64,000 nucleotides of DNA from Clostridium sp. AF15-31 (lineage in GTDB: Bacteria > Bacillota > Clostridia > Lachnospirales > Lachnospiraceae). The stretch spans positions 372,001-436,000 of the forward strand of contig NZ_QTXL01000001.1 of NCBI RefSeq assembly GCF_003461625.1, read 5' to 3'. Below are positions 44,588 to 52,223 of this stretch, one piece after another. A program made the translations under genes and the position numbers. Positions within the stretch are counted from its first letter, which is position 1; the number at the start of each line of letters is the position of its first letter. The notes beneath the pieces were generated by a model that was not told where the DNA came from, ran no database searches, and saw only the letters and a program-made list of their open reading frames with translations.

Positions 44588-45634
44588 ATGAGCAATAAAA
44601 AGATATTGCCAGTCAGCTACCCGATGATTACATCATGGCAGTGGCATGCAACATTATTCTCAATTCTGGGGGATGACGAAAAGGCTAAGAACTGGATCTT
44701 CAGCAATTACATCCAGCTTAGATGTTATAATATTGAGGAGATTTTCACAGGAGATGAGATGCTTCTGGCAGATATGATGCCGGGAAGCAGTTCTTTGAAG
44801 GAGTGTCCATATCTTCTGTTCTCACTGATGACAAAAGAGCAGGTAGAGAGTTACTGTGGAGATATCATTAACTTCATTATTAAAACGATCGACCTGAACG
44901 GATATGTCTATGGTGTATTTGACGAGGCAAAGATCCTGTGCGATTCCGGTGCAGATTACAAATTTCCACATGAGTTATTTATTTTTGGCTATGATAAGGA
45001 TAAGGAAGAATTCCATGTTGGTGATTTCACATTTGGTGAGCATTATTCTTATTCAACTGTATCTTTTGAGGATGTTAAGCGGGGTTACGATATCATAACA
45101 GCATCCGAAGATCATATGTTTAAGGATGATTATAAAGGCAGACGTGGTTTATATGTGATCCAGAAGAATACCGCTGAGATGTATTATGATCTGGATGTGG
45201 CATATATCAAGGATACATTGGTTGAATATCTGGACGCAAAGGATTCCAAGAATCATTTCCGTATGATGAGAAATCGTTTCTCAGATACAGTATTCGGTGT
45301 AGATGTATACGATGCAGTATATAAGCAGATCGAAAAGCAGCTTTCAGGAGATGAGCCTGATTTTGATATCCGTGCGCTTCACCTGTTATACGATCATAAA
45401 GTTCTGATGAATGAACGTCTGAAGTATATGATGGCAAAAGGTGTGCTGGCTTATGATAATGAGATTCTTGACGAGTACATGGAGGTTGTCAACAATATGC
45501 TGACAGCAAGAAACCTTCTGATCAAGACATCCATCACAGGAAATGTGAACTGCCTTGATCGTTTTGAGAAGTATATCATGACCGCAAAGACCAAAGAGAT
45601 TGAAGTCCTCAACAAGGTTGTCGAGAGACTCTAA
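44588..45634 (+). CDS. BtrH-like (papain/C39-fold) protein paired with the ACP
   Basis: I do not recognise an exact family. Residues 1-190 resemble the BtrH N-terminal domain, named from the butirosin acyltransferase that takes an acyl group from an ACP. Supporting segments are DIINFIIKTIDLNGYVYGVFDE, then FPHELFIFGYDKDKEEFHVGDFTFGEHY (HxxxxxGYD, a typical C39-like strand with His). Residues 200-348 are helical with no known match. There is no membrane segment or signal peptide. The context of a dedicated ACP directly upstream supports transfer of an ACP-bound acyl group; what is transferred, and to what, is unknown. Confidence 0.6.
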   Translation: MSNKKILPVSYPMITSWQWHATLFSILGDDEKAKNWIFSNYIQLRCYNIEEIFTGDEMLLADMMPGSSSLKECPYLLFSLMTKEQVESYCGDIINFIIKTIDLNGYVYGVFDEAKILCDSGADYKFPHELFIFGYDKDKEEFHVGDFTFGEHYSYSTVSFEDVKRGYDIITASEDHMFKDDYKGRRGLYVIQKNTAEMYYDLDVAYIKDTLVEYLDAKDSKNHFRMMRNRFSDTVFGVDVYDAVYKQIEKQLSGDEPDFDIRALHLLYDHKVLMNERLKYMMAKGVLAYDNEILDEYMEVVNNMLTARNLLIKTSITGNVNCLDRFEKYIMTAKTKEIEVLNKVVERL

Positions 45635-45644
45635 AGTAGCAGAC

Positions 45645-45918
45645 GAAAACACCACGGTGTATGGTCAAGTGACGAATTCGGGCCGGGCTTATATCTATTA
45701 TTACGCAAGTCGTTTGCACTCTATTCCAACGCAGCGGTACTAAGTTCCTCGCCTACGGCGACTCACTAAGAACCGGCGTTGGAACAGGCTTGCTTCATAA
45801 TAGTAATGTTACTCTTCCTTTTAGTTCAAAGTTCTAATATCATGTTAGTTTTACATGATAACAGGTATAAGCCCGGTCCGAGTTCTGTTTCTTGAAATGT
45901 ATATACCGTGGTGTTTTC
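45645..45918. repeat. Family B hairpin element, copy B2 (reverse orientation)
   Basis: Outer arms GAAAACACCACGG (45645-) and CCGTGGTGTTTTC (ending 45918) pair perfectly; an inner paired block (GGGCCGGGCTTAT with ATAAGCCCGGTCC) follows. The core (45704-45800) is the reverse complement of the B1/B3 core. Its variable stem TCGCC/GGCGA and its tetraloop hairpin (GT-GCAA-AC, top 45712-45719) covary with the other copies. One arm carries an extra segment of about 60 bases that itself folds (ATCATGT/ACATGAT). Confidence 0.82.
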
Positions 45919-45942
45919 TGTTTGTGGAAGAACCAAAGCCAG

Positions 45943-46111
45943 AAAAATATAGTCGGCTGTCCGGCAACAGATATTTTCATGAAGCAAGCCTGTTCGAATG
46001 TCGGTTCTTAGCGATCCACGGAAGTGGGAGCTTAGTACCGCTACATGAGAATAGAGCGAGAGCGTCTTGCGGAATGAAAAGTATCTGTGCCGGACAGCCG
46101 ACTATATTTTT
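45943..46111. repeat. Family B hairpin element, copy B3
   Basis: A 38-base arm from 45943 (beginning AAAAATATAGTCGGCTGTCC) pairs almost perfectly with the arm ending at 46111. The core (45979-46074) matches B1 and B2, with variable stem CCAC/GTGG and a GC-GAGA-GC tetraloop (46056-46063). It lies 24 bases from B2 in the opposite orientation, between two convergent genes. Confidence 0.85.
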
Positions 46112-46118
46112 CGTCCGG

Positions 46119-47081
46119 TTACTTTACAATATGGATCTCTGAAGGCTGATAGTAAAAGCTGTCAGTTGCGATATAGCGGTTGCGGTAGTCAGGATCTGTG
46201 GTTTCTGCGTCATCATCTGTATGGGTAAGGACGTCGTAGGAAACAATGCCTTTGGTGGACACTTCTTTTATGAGCAGATAGTAAGCACCTTTTAAGGATA
46301 TCGGTTCATCGGTGAGGGTGGCTGCTTTTTGTGTGTCGCTCCAAAGTATGGTATTGTCATCGGACATACCATAGAAGGTGTAGCTGTCTACAGGATCTGA
46401 AATGGATCGTACCGTAAGGGAGATCGTATTCGTTGTAGTGGCATTGGAATCGATGCCTGATTCTGTGTAGCTTTCAGAGAAGGTTTGAGTCGTTGATTCG
46501 CCTTCGTTCATGATTGAAACAGGAGAGCCGGGTGTTATAAAGAGATCACCATTTTCTTTCTGATAGATTAGATTCAGATAGATATAATAAAGATCTGAAT
46601 CTGTGGAATAATCTGTTTTGTCCGGATCAACATAGAGAGTGCCGGAAAGGGATAAGGAAGCTTCTGTGGTACCATCAGGCGGATATATATAATTGCTTTG
46701 ACCGATTAGTGTATGGGATGAAGACTCATAGGAGGTAGTGCCCGTTCCATCGGAACCGGAAATGTTTATAGATGGTTCAGCCATCATATCGGAACGGAAC
46801 GAATAATAGAAATCTCCTTCTTCTTCGGATACATCAACTTTAATTGCGGCAAGATAGCAGCCGGAGATATCGGGATTATCCGGTTTGAAAGTATCTGTTT
46901 TCTGATCATATGTGCAGGAAATCGGTTCTTCCTGATCATCCAGAGGTGTTGCTGTACAATAGATGCCAACCAGATGCTTGGTAACTGCAGATGGGGTATT
47001 TTCTTTCTTTGCAAGCTGACAGCCGGAAAGGACAGTCAGACCTAAAATGGTCAGTATACTTATAGATAAAAATTTCTTCAT
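46119..47081 (-). CDS. Lipoprotein of unknown function
   Basis: A 320-residue secreted lipoprotein: signal sequence FLSISILTILGLTVLSGC with the lipobox cysteine at residue 21. The mature part is rich in Ser, Thr, Asp and beta strands (LVGIYCTATPLDD, YSFRSDMMAEP and so on) and has no motif I recognise. Its ATG overlaps the end of the regulator gene upstream by four bases, so the three genes of this operon are translationally close. The ribosome site GAGGAGGAAG lies within the end of the Xre gene. Confidence 0.65.
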   Translation of the reverse strand: MKKFLSISILTILGLTVLSGCQLAKKENTPSAVTKHLVGIYCTATPLDDQEEPISCTYDQKTDTFKPDNPDISGCYLAAIKVDVSEEEGDFYYSFRSDMMAEPSINISGSDGTGTTSYESSSHTLIGQSNYIYPPDGTTEASLSLSGTLYVDPDKTDYSTDSDLYYIYLNLIYQKENGDLFITPGSPVSIMNEGESTTQTFSESYTESGIDSNATTTNTISLTVRSISDPVDSYTFYGMSDDNTILWSDTQKAATLTDEPISLKGAYYLLIKEVSTKGIVSYDVLTHTDDDAETTDPDYRNRYIATDSFYYQPSEIHIVK

Positions 47082-47305
47082 GCTTCTTCCTCCTCATCAA
47101 GATTTCCGTCAAATGACAGAATATCGCCTACATCACAGTGCAGGTAGTAACATATTTTATTGATGGTTGTAAATCGGACACCTTTTGCTTTTCCGCTTCG
47201 CAAAATGGAAAGATTTGCTTCGGTTATGCCGATCTTTTTGCATAATTCTTTAGAAGTCATATTATTTTCTTTTAAGACTTTTTCCAGATTGATCTTAATT
47301 GCCAT
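47078..47305 (-). CDS. Xre/YozG-type helix-turn-helix regulator
   Basis: A 75-residue single-domain regulator: MTSKELCKKIGITEANLSILRSGKAKGVRFTTINKICYYLHCDVGDIL, a Cro/CI helix-turn-helix in which GVRF replaces the more usual sequence after the recognition helix (YozG group). The acidic tail ends in EEEEA. Such small regulators are commonly encoded beside DUF2975 membrane proteins and may be controlled by them. Confidence 0.85.
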   Translation of the reverse strand: MAIKINLEKVLKENNMTSKELCKKIGITEANLSILRSGKAKGVRFTTINKICYYLHCDVGDILSFDGNLDEEEEA

Positions 47306-47319
47306 ATGAAACCTCCGTG

Positions 47320-48228
47320 TTAAATGAATGCTTCATTTTCTTCTTCCAGCGTGTGTGCTGTCTCGAATTTCTTTGCAAGGATAAATGCCGTTACGGTCAG
47401 AAGTATCTCTATAATAGGAAGAGATACGGTAAAGGTCGTATCTGAAAGTGACGGAAGCATAAGAAGCTGCAGGATGTTTCGAACAACTTCAAGTACTGCC
47501 GTAATGCAGAGAACTCTTATACACAGATGGGAGAGTGCCCCTGCATCCTGGATCGTCTGATCGGTGAAATGATTGTCTTTCAGAGAACGACACAGCCGGA
47601 AGGATGCGATCAATACCCAGATGAATAACAGGGATGGCACCAGGTCGCAGAGGAGTAACGGAATGCGGTCAGACTGAAATGATCTCATGCTGCCATTATC
47701 AAGCATAACAGCACCATCTTCTGATGATATGATCCGGGAATACAGGTCAGGACCTGTTTGATTTGCAGAAGCCCATAGTTTTGGAAGCTTTATGAAACAG
47801 ATATTAATGATTGATATGATCATTACAAGAATGATGAAAACCTGTGCGATCTTTGCCAGATTGATCTCATTTGCATACCGGATTATGGCAAGAACCCGGA
47901 GAATGATGTAACAGATAAAGATGGACCACAGGGTTGTCGATATTGCCAGATTGATCATAGGTATCGAATAACGAAAATAGGGGGTCATAAGCCCCGGATT
48001 TATCATCAGGTAAATGCCGATAAAGAGGGCAGCAGAGCATACGAGTAACAGATAGTCTGCACGGATCTTCTTTTTCCTCAGACAAAGAAGCAGAAATGCG
48101 ATTGCCGGGAGACAGCAGATAATGATATAAAGTATGATCGCGATACAGTTACCGGAGTTTCCGGATAATGAAAGCTTTCGAAGCCATACTGCGATCCATT
48201 CAAACGGAGTTGTAAAAATCTGATTCAT
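47320..48228 (-). CDS. DUF2975-type membrane protein
   Basis: A 302-residue integral membrane protein with about eight predicted helices. The last half matches DUF2975: FRLCRSLKDNHFTDQTIQDAGALSHLCIRVLCI, then AKKFETAHTLEEENEAFI at the C-terminus. The family is normally about 160 residues; here an extra N-terminal half adds four helices. It is first in a three-gene minus-strand operon with the Xre regulator (14 bases away) and a lipoprotein. AAAGGA is seven bases before the ATG. Function is unknown. Confidence 0.7.
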   Translation of the reverse strand: MNQIFTTPFEWIAVWLRKLSLSGNSGNCIAIILYIIICCLPAIAFLLLCLRKKKIRADYLLLVCSAALFIGIYLMINPGLMTPYFRYSIPMINLAISTTLWSIFICYIILRVLAIIRYANEINLAKIAQVFIILVMIISIINICFIKLPKLWASANQTGPDLYSRIISSEDGAVMLDNGSMRSFQSDRIPLLLCDLVPSLLFIWVLIASFRLCRSLKDNHFTDQTIQDAGALSHLCIRVLCITAVLEVVRNILQLLMLPSLSDTTFTVSLPIIEILLTVTAFILAKKFETAHTLEEENEAFI

Positions 48229-48506
48229 GGTTATATCCTTTCTGATAGCTGATTTTATCTAAAAATTATCGAAAAACAATAATTACAGTTTCAAAATATC
48301 ATTAAAATTATCGTTTGTCAATAATTTCTATGGATTGCGAGCTTGATTCATTTATGCAGGTCTAATATAATAGAAATTGCCGTGTTCAGATTTCGTATCA
48401 TTTGATTGAAGGATAAAATGATCGTTGGCATTTCGGTACCGGCATAAGGGAACATGGGAGAGCAATATTCTCAGTGACGATATATAAATGTTTGTGAGGC
48501 AGAGAT

Positions 48507-49589
48507 ATGATTTATTCTTATCCGGATTATTATAAAAAGTTTAGATGTATAGCGGACAAATGCCCGGACACCTGCTGTTCTGACTGGCAGATCGTGATCG
48601 ATGATGAATCATTGGAAAAATATCGGAATTACGCAGGAGAATACAGGCAGACACTTCACCGGAATATACAGTGGGAAGAAGGCGTATTCGGACATAACCG
48701 GAAGGGCAAATGTGCATTTTTGCGGGATGATGGACTGTGCGACATGTATAAGCATATGGGAAAAGACAGCCTATGCACGACCTGTCGGGAATATCCAAGA
48801 CATACGGAAGAATTTGAAAATATAAGAGAGATTTCATTATCGCTTTCCTGCCCGGAGGTGGCAAGGATATTGATGCAGAAGACAGAACCGGTAACATTTG
48901 TCTGTGAAGAAGACGATGAGGAAGAAGTATTTGAGGATTATGATTATTTCCTGTTTTCCAATCTTGAGGATATCCGGGAGGAGATTTTGAAGATTACCCA
49001 GAACCGGGAAGAAAGTCTGAAAGCAAGGATCAGAAAGGTATTGCAGATCGGTGCTTCCGCACAGAGACATTATGAAGAAGGGGATCTGATCGACTGGGAT
49101 GAATGTGAGGATACAGATAAAGTCTGCGTGAAAGATGAATATGAACTGTTCCGGAAGCATATGAGATTCCTGTCAGAGGAGCTGGAGCTGTTATATCAGG
49201 ACTGGGATGATGTGCTGGTGGAATCCGAAGTGCTTTTGTTTGATCAGGGGGAATCCGGTTTCACAGAGAATAAGAAACGATTTCTGTCATGGTGGGGAAA
49301 CAGCAGCCTGCCTTCACTTGAGATCGTGCTGGAGCAGATCGTTGTTTATTTTATCTCGATCTATTTGTTAGGTGCGGTCTATGATGGGAATATTCTTGGT
49401 AAAATAGATTCCGCGGTGGGACATGTGACAGTAATCTTTCTGCTGCTTCTCGCCAGATGGATAAAGTGCAGTGAGAAGTTAGAGATGGCTGATCTGATCG
49501 AACTGGTGTACCGGTATTCCAGAGAGATCGAACATTCGGATGAGAATCTCGACCGGGTGGAAGAATTGGACTGGTTTATAAGAATATAA
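48507..49589 (+). CDS. FliB-like lysine N-methylase family protein
   Basis: A 360-residue cytoplasmic protein. The N-terminal cysteine set CIADKCPDTCCSDW, then CAFLRDDGLCDMYKHMGKDSLCTTCREYPR, matches FliB, the flagellin lysine N-methylase family, in which the cysteines hold an iron-sulfur cluster. No flagellar gene lies in the window. FliB-like proteins also occur in non-flagellated Lachnospiraceae, so the substrate may be another surface protein. The C-terminal half is helical and poorly conserved. The ATG follows GAGGCAGAGAT. Confidence 0.78.
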   Translation: MIYSYPDYYKKFRCIADKCPDTCCSDWQIVIDDESLEKYRNYAGEYRQTLHRNIQWEEGVFGHNRKGKCAFLRDDGLCDMYKHMGKDSLCTTCREYPRHTEEFENIREISLSLSCPEVARILMQKTEPVTFVCEEDDEEEVFEDYDYFLFSNLEDIREEILKITQNREESLKARIRKVLQIGASAQRHYEEGDLIDWDECEDTDKVCVKDEYELFRKHMRFLSEELELLYQDWDDVLVESEVLLFDQGESGFTENKKRFLSWWGNSSLPSLEIVLEQIVVYFISIYLLGAVYDGNILGKIDSAVGHVTVIFLLLLARWIKCSEKLEMADLIELVYRYSREIEHSDENLDRVEELDWFIRI

Positions 49590-49678
49590 TTTGAATTTCA
49601 GTGAACTCTATAGCATACTATAGGATAAGGTTGCTCACAGAGCGATGAACAGTGATAAAAGGAAAATGGAGTAGCAGT

Positions 49679-50245
49679 ATGAATATATGTATATTTGGTG
49701 CATCCAGTAATGACATTGATCAGGCATACATGGATGCGGTTTTTAATCTTGGAAAGAAGCTGGCAGAGAGAGGACATACATTAGTATTTGGCGCGGGTGC
49801 AAGAGGACTTATGGGGGCTGCCGCCAGAGGAGCAAGTGCCGGAAACGGTGAGATTGTTGGCGTTGCACCGACATTTTTTAATGTGGATGGTATCATCTAT
49901 GACAAATGTACAGAGCTGATCCGGACAGAGACGATGCGTGAGCGGAAACAGATCATGGAGGATCGGAGTGATGCATTTATCATGGTGCCGGGTGGAATCG
50001 GAACATTTGAGGAATTTTTTGAGGTGCTGACTTTAAAGCAGCTTGGACGACATGGCAAGGCGATCATTGTCTATAACCAGGATGGATTCTTTAATTCCCT
50101 GTTTCAGATGATGGATGAATGTGTCGAGAAGGGTTTTATGAACCATGTAACAAACGAGATCTATCAGGTGATGACAGATACAGATGAGATCCTTTCTTAT
50201 CTGGATGGCTATACACCGGAGGTTGGCAAGGTGTTTAAATTTTAA
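49679..50245 (+). CDS. LOG family nucleotide 5'-monophosphate phosphoribohydrolase
   Basis: A Rossmann-fold enzyme of 188 residues that removes the base from nucleoside monophosphates (the cytokinin-activating family). The diagnostic PGGIGTFEEFFE loop with catalytic Arg/Glu (RETMRERKQIM) is intact, and the N-terminus MNICIFGASS plus VFGAGARGLMGAAARGA is standard. In gut bacteria it probably clears damaged or excess nucleotides. ATG 49679 follows GGAG at seven bases; GTG at 49652 has no ribosome site. Confidence 0.9.
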   Translation: MNICIFGASSNDIDQAYMDAVFNLGKKLAERGHTLVFGAGARGLMGAAARGASAGNGEIVGVAPTFFNVDGIIYDKCTELIRTETMRERKQIMEDRSDAFIMVPGGIGTFEEFFEVLTLKQLGRHGKAIIVYNQDGFFNSLFQMMDECVEKGFMNHVTNEIYQVMTDTDEILSYLDGYTPEVGKVFKF

Positions 50246-50268
50246 ACGATATGGGTGCAGGAGGAAAA

Positions 50269-51009
50269 ATGGGAGATACGAATGAATATACAGTTCACGA
50301 TCTGGTACGGGATGAGTTGTATAAAAATATGGATGTTGAATATGGAAAATTTACAGCGAGTCTGTCACCGGGAGCAGGAAATATCATCGGCGTTCGGATT
50401 CCGGTGCTGCGCAAAATGGCGAAAGAGATCGCGTCTGTAAACTGGAAGGAGTATCTGGATGGTGCAAGAGATGATACCTTTGAAGAAGTCATGCTACAGG
50501 GCATCGTGCTTGGCTATGCCAGAGGAAAGATCGATGACATTCTCACATACATGGGACGGTTCATACCAAAGATCGATGACTGGTCGATCTGCGATACCTG
50601 TTGTAATACCTTTAAGATCGCAAACCAGTATCAGCAGGAAGTGTGGGATTTCCTGATGCCATATCTGGACGAGCAGGGAGTAATCGATGGCAAGCCTGCT
50701 AACGAGAGAAATCGTGAGTTTGAACTGCGGTTTGTAGCAGTTATGATGTTGAATTATTATCTGAATGATGCCTATATTGATAAGGTGTTATATGCATACG
50801 ATCATATGAAGAATGATGGCTATTATCTGGAAATGGGTGTTGCATGGGGACTTGCAGAAGCCTATGTAAAATGTCCGGAGCCGACGAAGGTATTTTTAAA
50901 TAATAACCATCTGGATGATTTCACATTTAACAAAGCAATCCAGAAGATGCAGGAATCCTTCCGTATCACACCGGAGGAAAAAGCTGCACTCAAGGCAATG
51001 AAGCGATAA
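50269..51009 (+). CDS. AlkD-like DNA alkylation repair protein (HEAT repeats)
   Basis: A 246-residue all-helical protein of HEAT-like repeats matching AlkD/AlkC glycosylases, which remove N3- and N7-alkylated purines. Family segments are GVRIPVLRKMAKEI, FEEVMLQGIVLGYARGK, FIPKIDDWSICDTCCNTFK (the DNA-facing W and D) and EFELRFVAVMMLNYYL. The LOG gene ends 23 bases earlier and the two are probably co-transcribed. ATG 50269 after AGGAGG has a short four-base spacing; ATG 50251 is the alternative. Confidence 0.88.
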   Translation: MGDTNEYTVHDLVRDELYKNMDVEYGKFTASLSPGAGNIIGVRIPVLRKMAKEIASVNWKEYLDGARDDTFEEVMLQGIVLGYARGKIDDILTYMGRFIPKIDDWSICDTCCNTFKIANQYQQEVWDFLMPYLDEQGVIDGKPANERNREFELRFVAVMMLNYYLNDAYIDKVLYAYDHMKNDGYYLEMGVAWGLAEAYVKCPEPTKVFLNNNHLDDFTFNKAIQKMQESFRITPEEKAALKAMKR

Positions 51010-51046
51010 TATAAGTAAGTACAGCAGAATGAGCGGAGGTGGCAGT

Positions 51047-51520
51047 ATGAGAATGTATTTTAAACAGAGACTGTTTTCGTGGTTTGACAGTTATGATATT
51101 TATAATGAACAGGGGAATCCGATATATGTGGTAAAGGGACAGATATCCTGGGGACATTGTCTGAAGATTTTCGATCCATATGGGAATGAAGTCGGTACAG
51201 TAAAGGAGCAGATATTCACATTTCTTCCAAAATTTGAGATCTATCAGGGAAATCAATATCTGGGATGCATTAAGAAAGAGTTTTCCTTTCTTAAGCCCCG
51301 ATATGATATTGATTATAATGGATGGCATATTGATGGAAGCTTTATGGAATGGGATTACAAGATCATAGATGCTGCAGGTGGTATGGTTGCATCCATATCA
51401 AAGGAACTGTTTCATATGACAGATCAATATGTGATCGATGTATATGATCCACAAAACGCACTTATTGCACTTATGTTTGTTCTGGCCATTGATGCAGAGA
51501 AATGTTCGAGGAATGACTAG
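51047..51520 (+). CDS. LURP-one/YxjI-like protein
   Basis: A 157-residue beta-rich protein of the LURP-one-related (tubby-like) family: FSWFDSYDIYNEQGNPIYVVKGQISWGHCLKIFDPYGNEVGTVKEQIF is the typical repeated strand pattern, and the C-terminal helix (IALMFVLAIDAEK) would sit in the barrel. Function in bacteria is unknown. ATG 51047 lies after CGGAGGTGG; its stop overlaps the end of the convergent TetR gene by four bases. Confidence 0.82.
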   Translation: MRMYFKQRLFSWFDSYDIYNEQGNPIYVVKGQISWGHCLKIFDPYGNEVGTVKEQIFTFLPKFEIYQGNQYLGCIKKEFSFLKPRYDIDYNGWHIDGSFMEWDYKIIDAAGGMVASISKELFHMTDQYVIDVYDPQNALIALMFVLAIDAEKCSRND

Positions 51521-52053
51521 GAATGGTCGGCAATCCTTCCGATGGTATCGGCAAGAATCTCGATCACCTGCTCGGTATCTTCTTCCTTATATTTTAAGAA
51601 GGTATGTACGCTTCCTTGAATTAGCAGAGAAATTGTGATATTTTTCTCCAGATTGTCTTTGAATTCCGGATGCGTGATAAAGATCAGTTCCTTAATGCGG
51701 GCTTCCAGTTTGTTGGTGAGCACGCCACAGCTTCTGTCATCATCCGGAAAAAGAATGTTGAACAGATGTCCCTGTGTGATAAATGCGGTACAGAGCAGTC
51801 TGGCTGCGGCAGCCGGATCTGTGATGATAAGATCCGGATTTGGAATGTCTGCAACCAGTGACGTGATCGCGTCATTTTCCAGATATTCCGACAGATCGTA
51901 GATATCTTTAAAATGAAGATAAAATGTCTGTTTGCTGATATTTGCTTTCTGGGTCAGCTCCCGGATCGTAATCTTTTCGAGCGGTTTTGCCGCACGTAAT
52001 TCTATAAAAGCACTGAAAATGCTGTTCTTGGTTTTCTGTATTCTTAAATCCAT
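51517..52053 (-). CDS. TetR-family transcriptional regulator
   Basis: A 178-residue repressor. The N-terminal helix-turn-helix is IRKTKNS-like: KIFSAF..., ITIRELTQKANISKQTFYLHFKDIYDL, typical of TetR; the C-terminal helices form a ligand pocket of unknown specificity. It is divergent from glgB. Two copies of the dyad TTTACTATRGTCAA lie between the genes and are likely its operators. CAGGAG precedes the ATG. Confidence 0.9.
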   Translation of the reverse strand: MDLRIQKTKNSIFSAFIELRAAKPLEKITIRELTQKANISKQTFYLHFKDIYDLSEYLENDAITSLVADIPNPDLIITDPAAAARLLCTAFITQGHLFNILFPDDDRSCGVLTNKLEARIKELIFITHPEFKDNLEKNITISLLIQGSVHTFLKYKEEDTEQVIEILADTIGRIADHS

Positions 52054-52077
52054 TGCAATCTCCTGATTTACTGTTTG

Positions 52078-52091
52078 TTGACTATGGTCAA
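52078..52091. promoter_or_regulatory. TetR-type operator, first copy
   Basis: TTGACTATGGTCAA, a dyad (TTGAC/GTCAA) near the TetR start codon; a second copy is at 52174-52187. Confidence 0.6.
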
Positions 52092-52142
52092 TAAATTGAC
52101 GTTATTCAATTATTGGCTATGGTGTCAGCTTTTGTAATCTCA

Positions 52143-52148
52143 TATAAT
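52143..52148 (+). promoter_or_regulatory. TATAAT element, candidate -10 of glgB
   Basis: A perfect TATAAT about 75 bases before the glgB ATG, between the two TetR-type dyads; no good -35 is visible, consistent with a regulated promoter. Confidence 0.4.
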
Positions 52149-52173
52149 AAACATGTCTATTTTAATCTATAAA

Positions 52174-52187
52174 TTTACTATAGTCAA
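52174..52187. promoter_or_regulatory. TetR-type operator, second copy
   Basis: TTTACTATAGTCAA followed by TAAAG. It shares ACTATRGTCAATAAA with the first copy and lies just downstream of the TATAAT, so the regulator could block glgB as well as itself. Confidence 0.6.
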
Positions 52188-52223
52188 TAAAGAATCATCT
52201 GTACAAATACAAAGGAGAATGAC

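Noticed and set aside
45645..46111. Plain bidirectional terminators
   Set aside because: Arms could stop transcription, but size (170-275 bp), conserved core and GNRA hairpin go far beyond a terminator.
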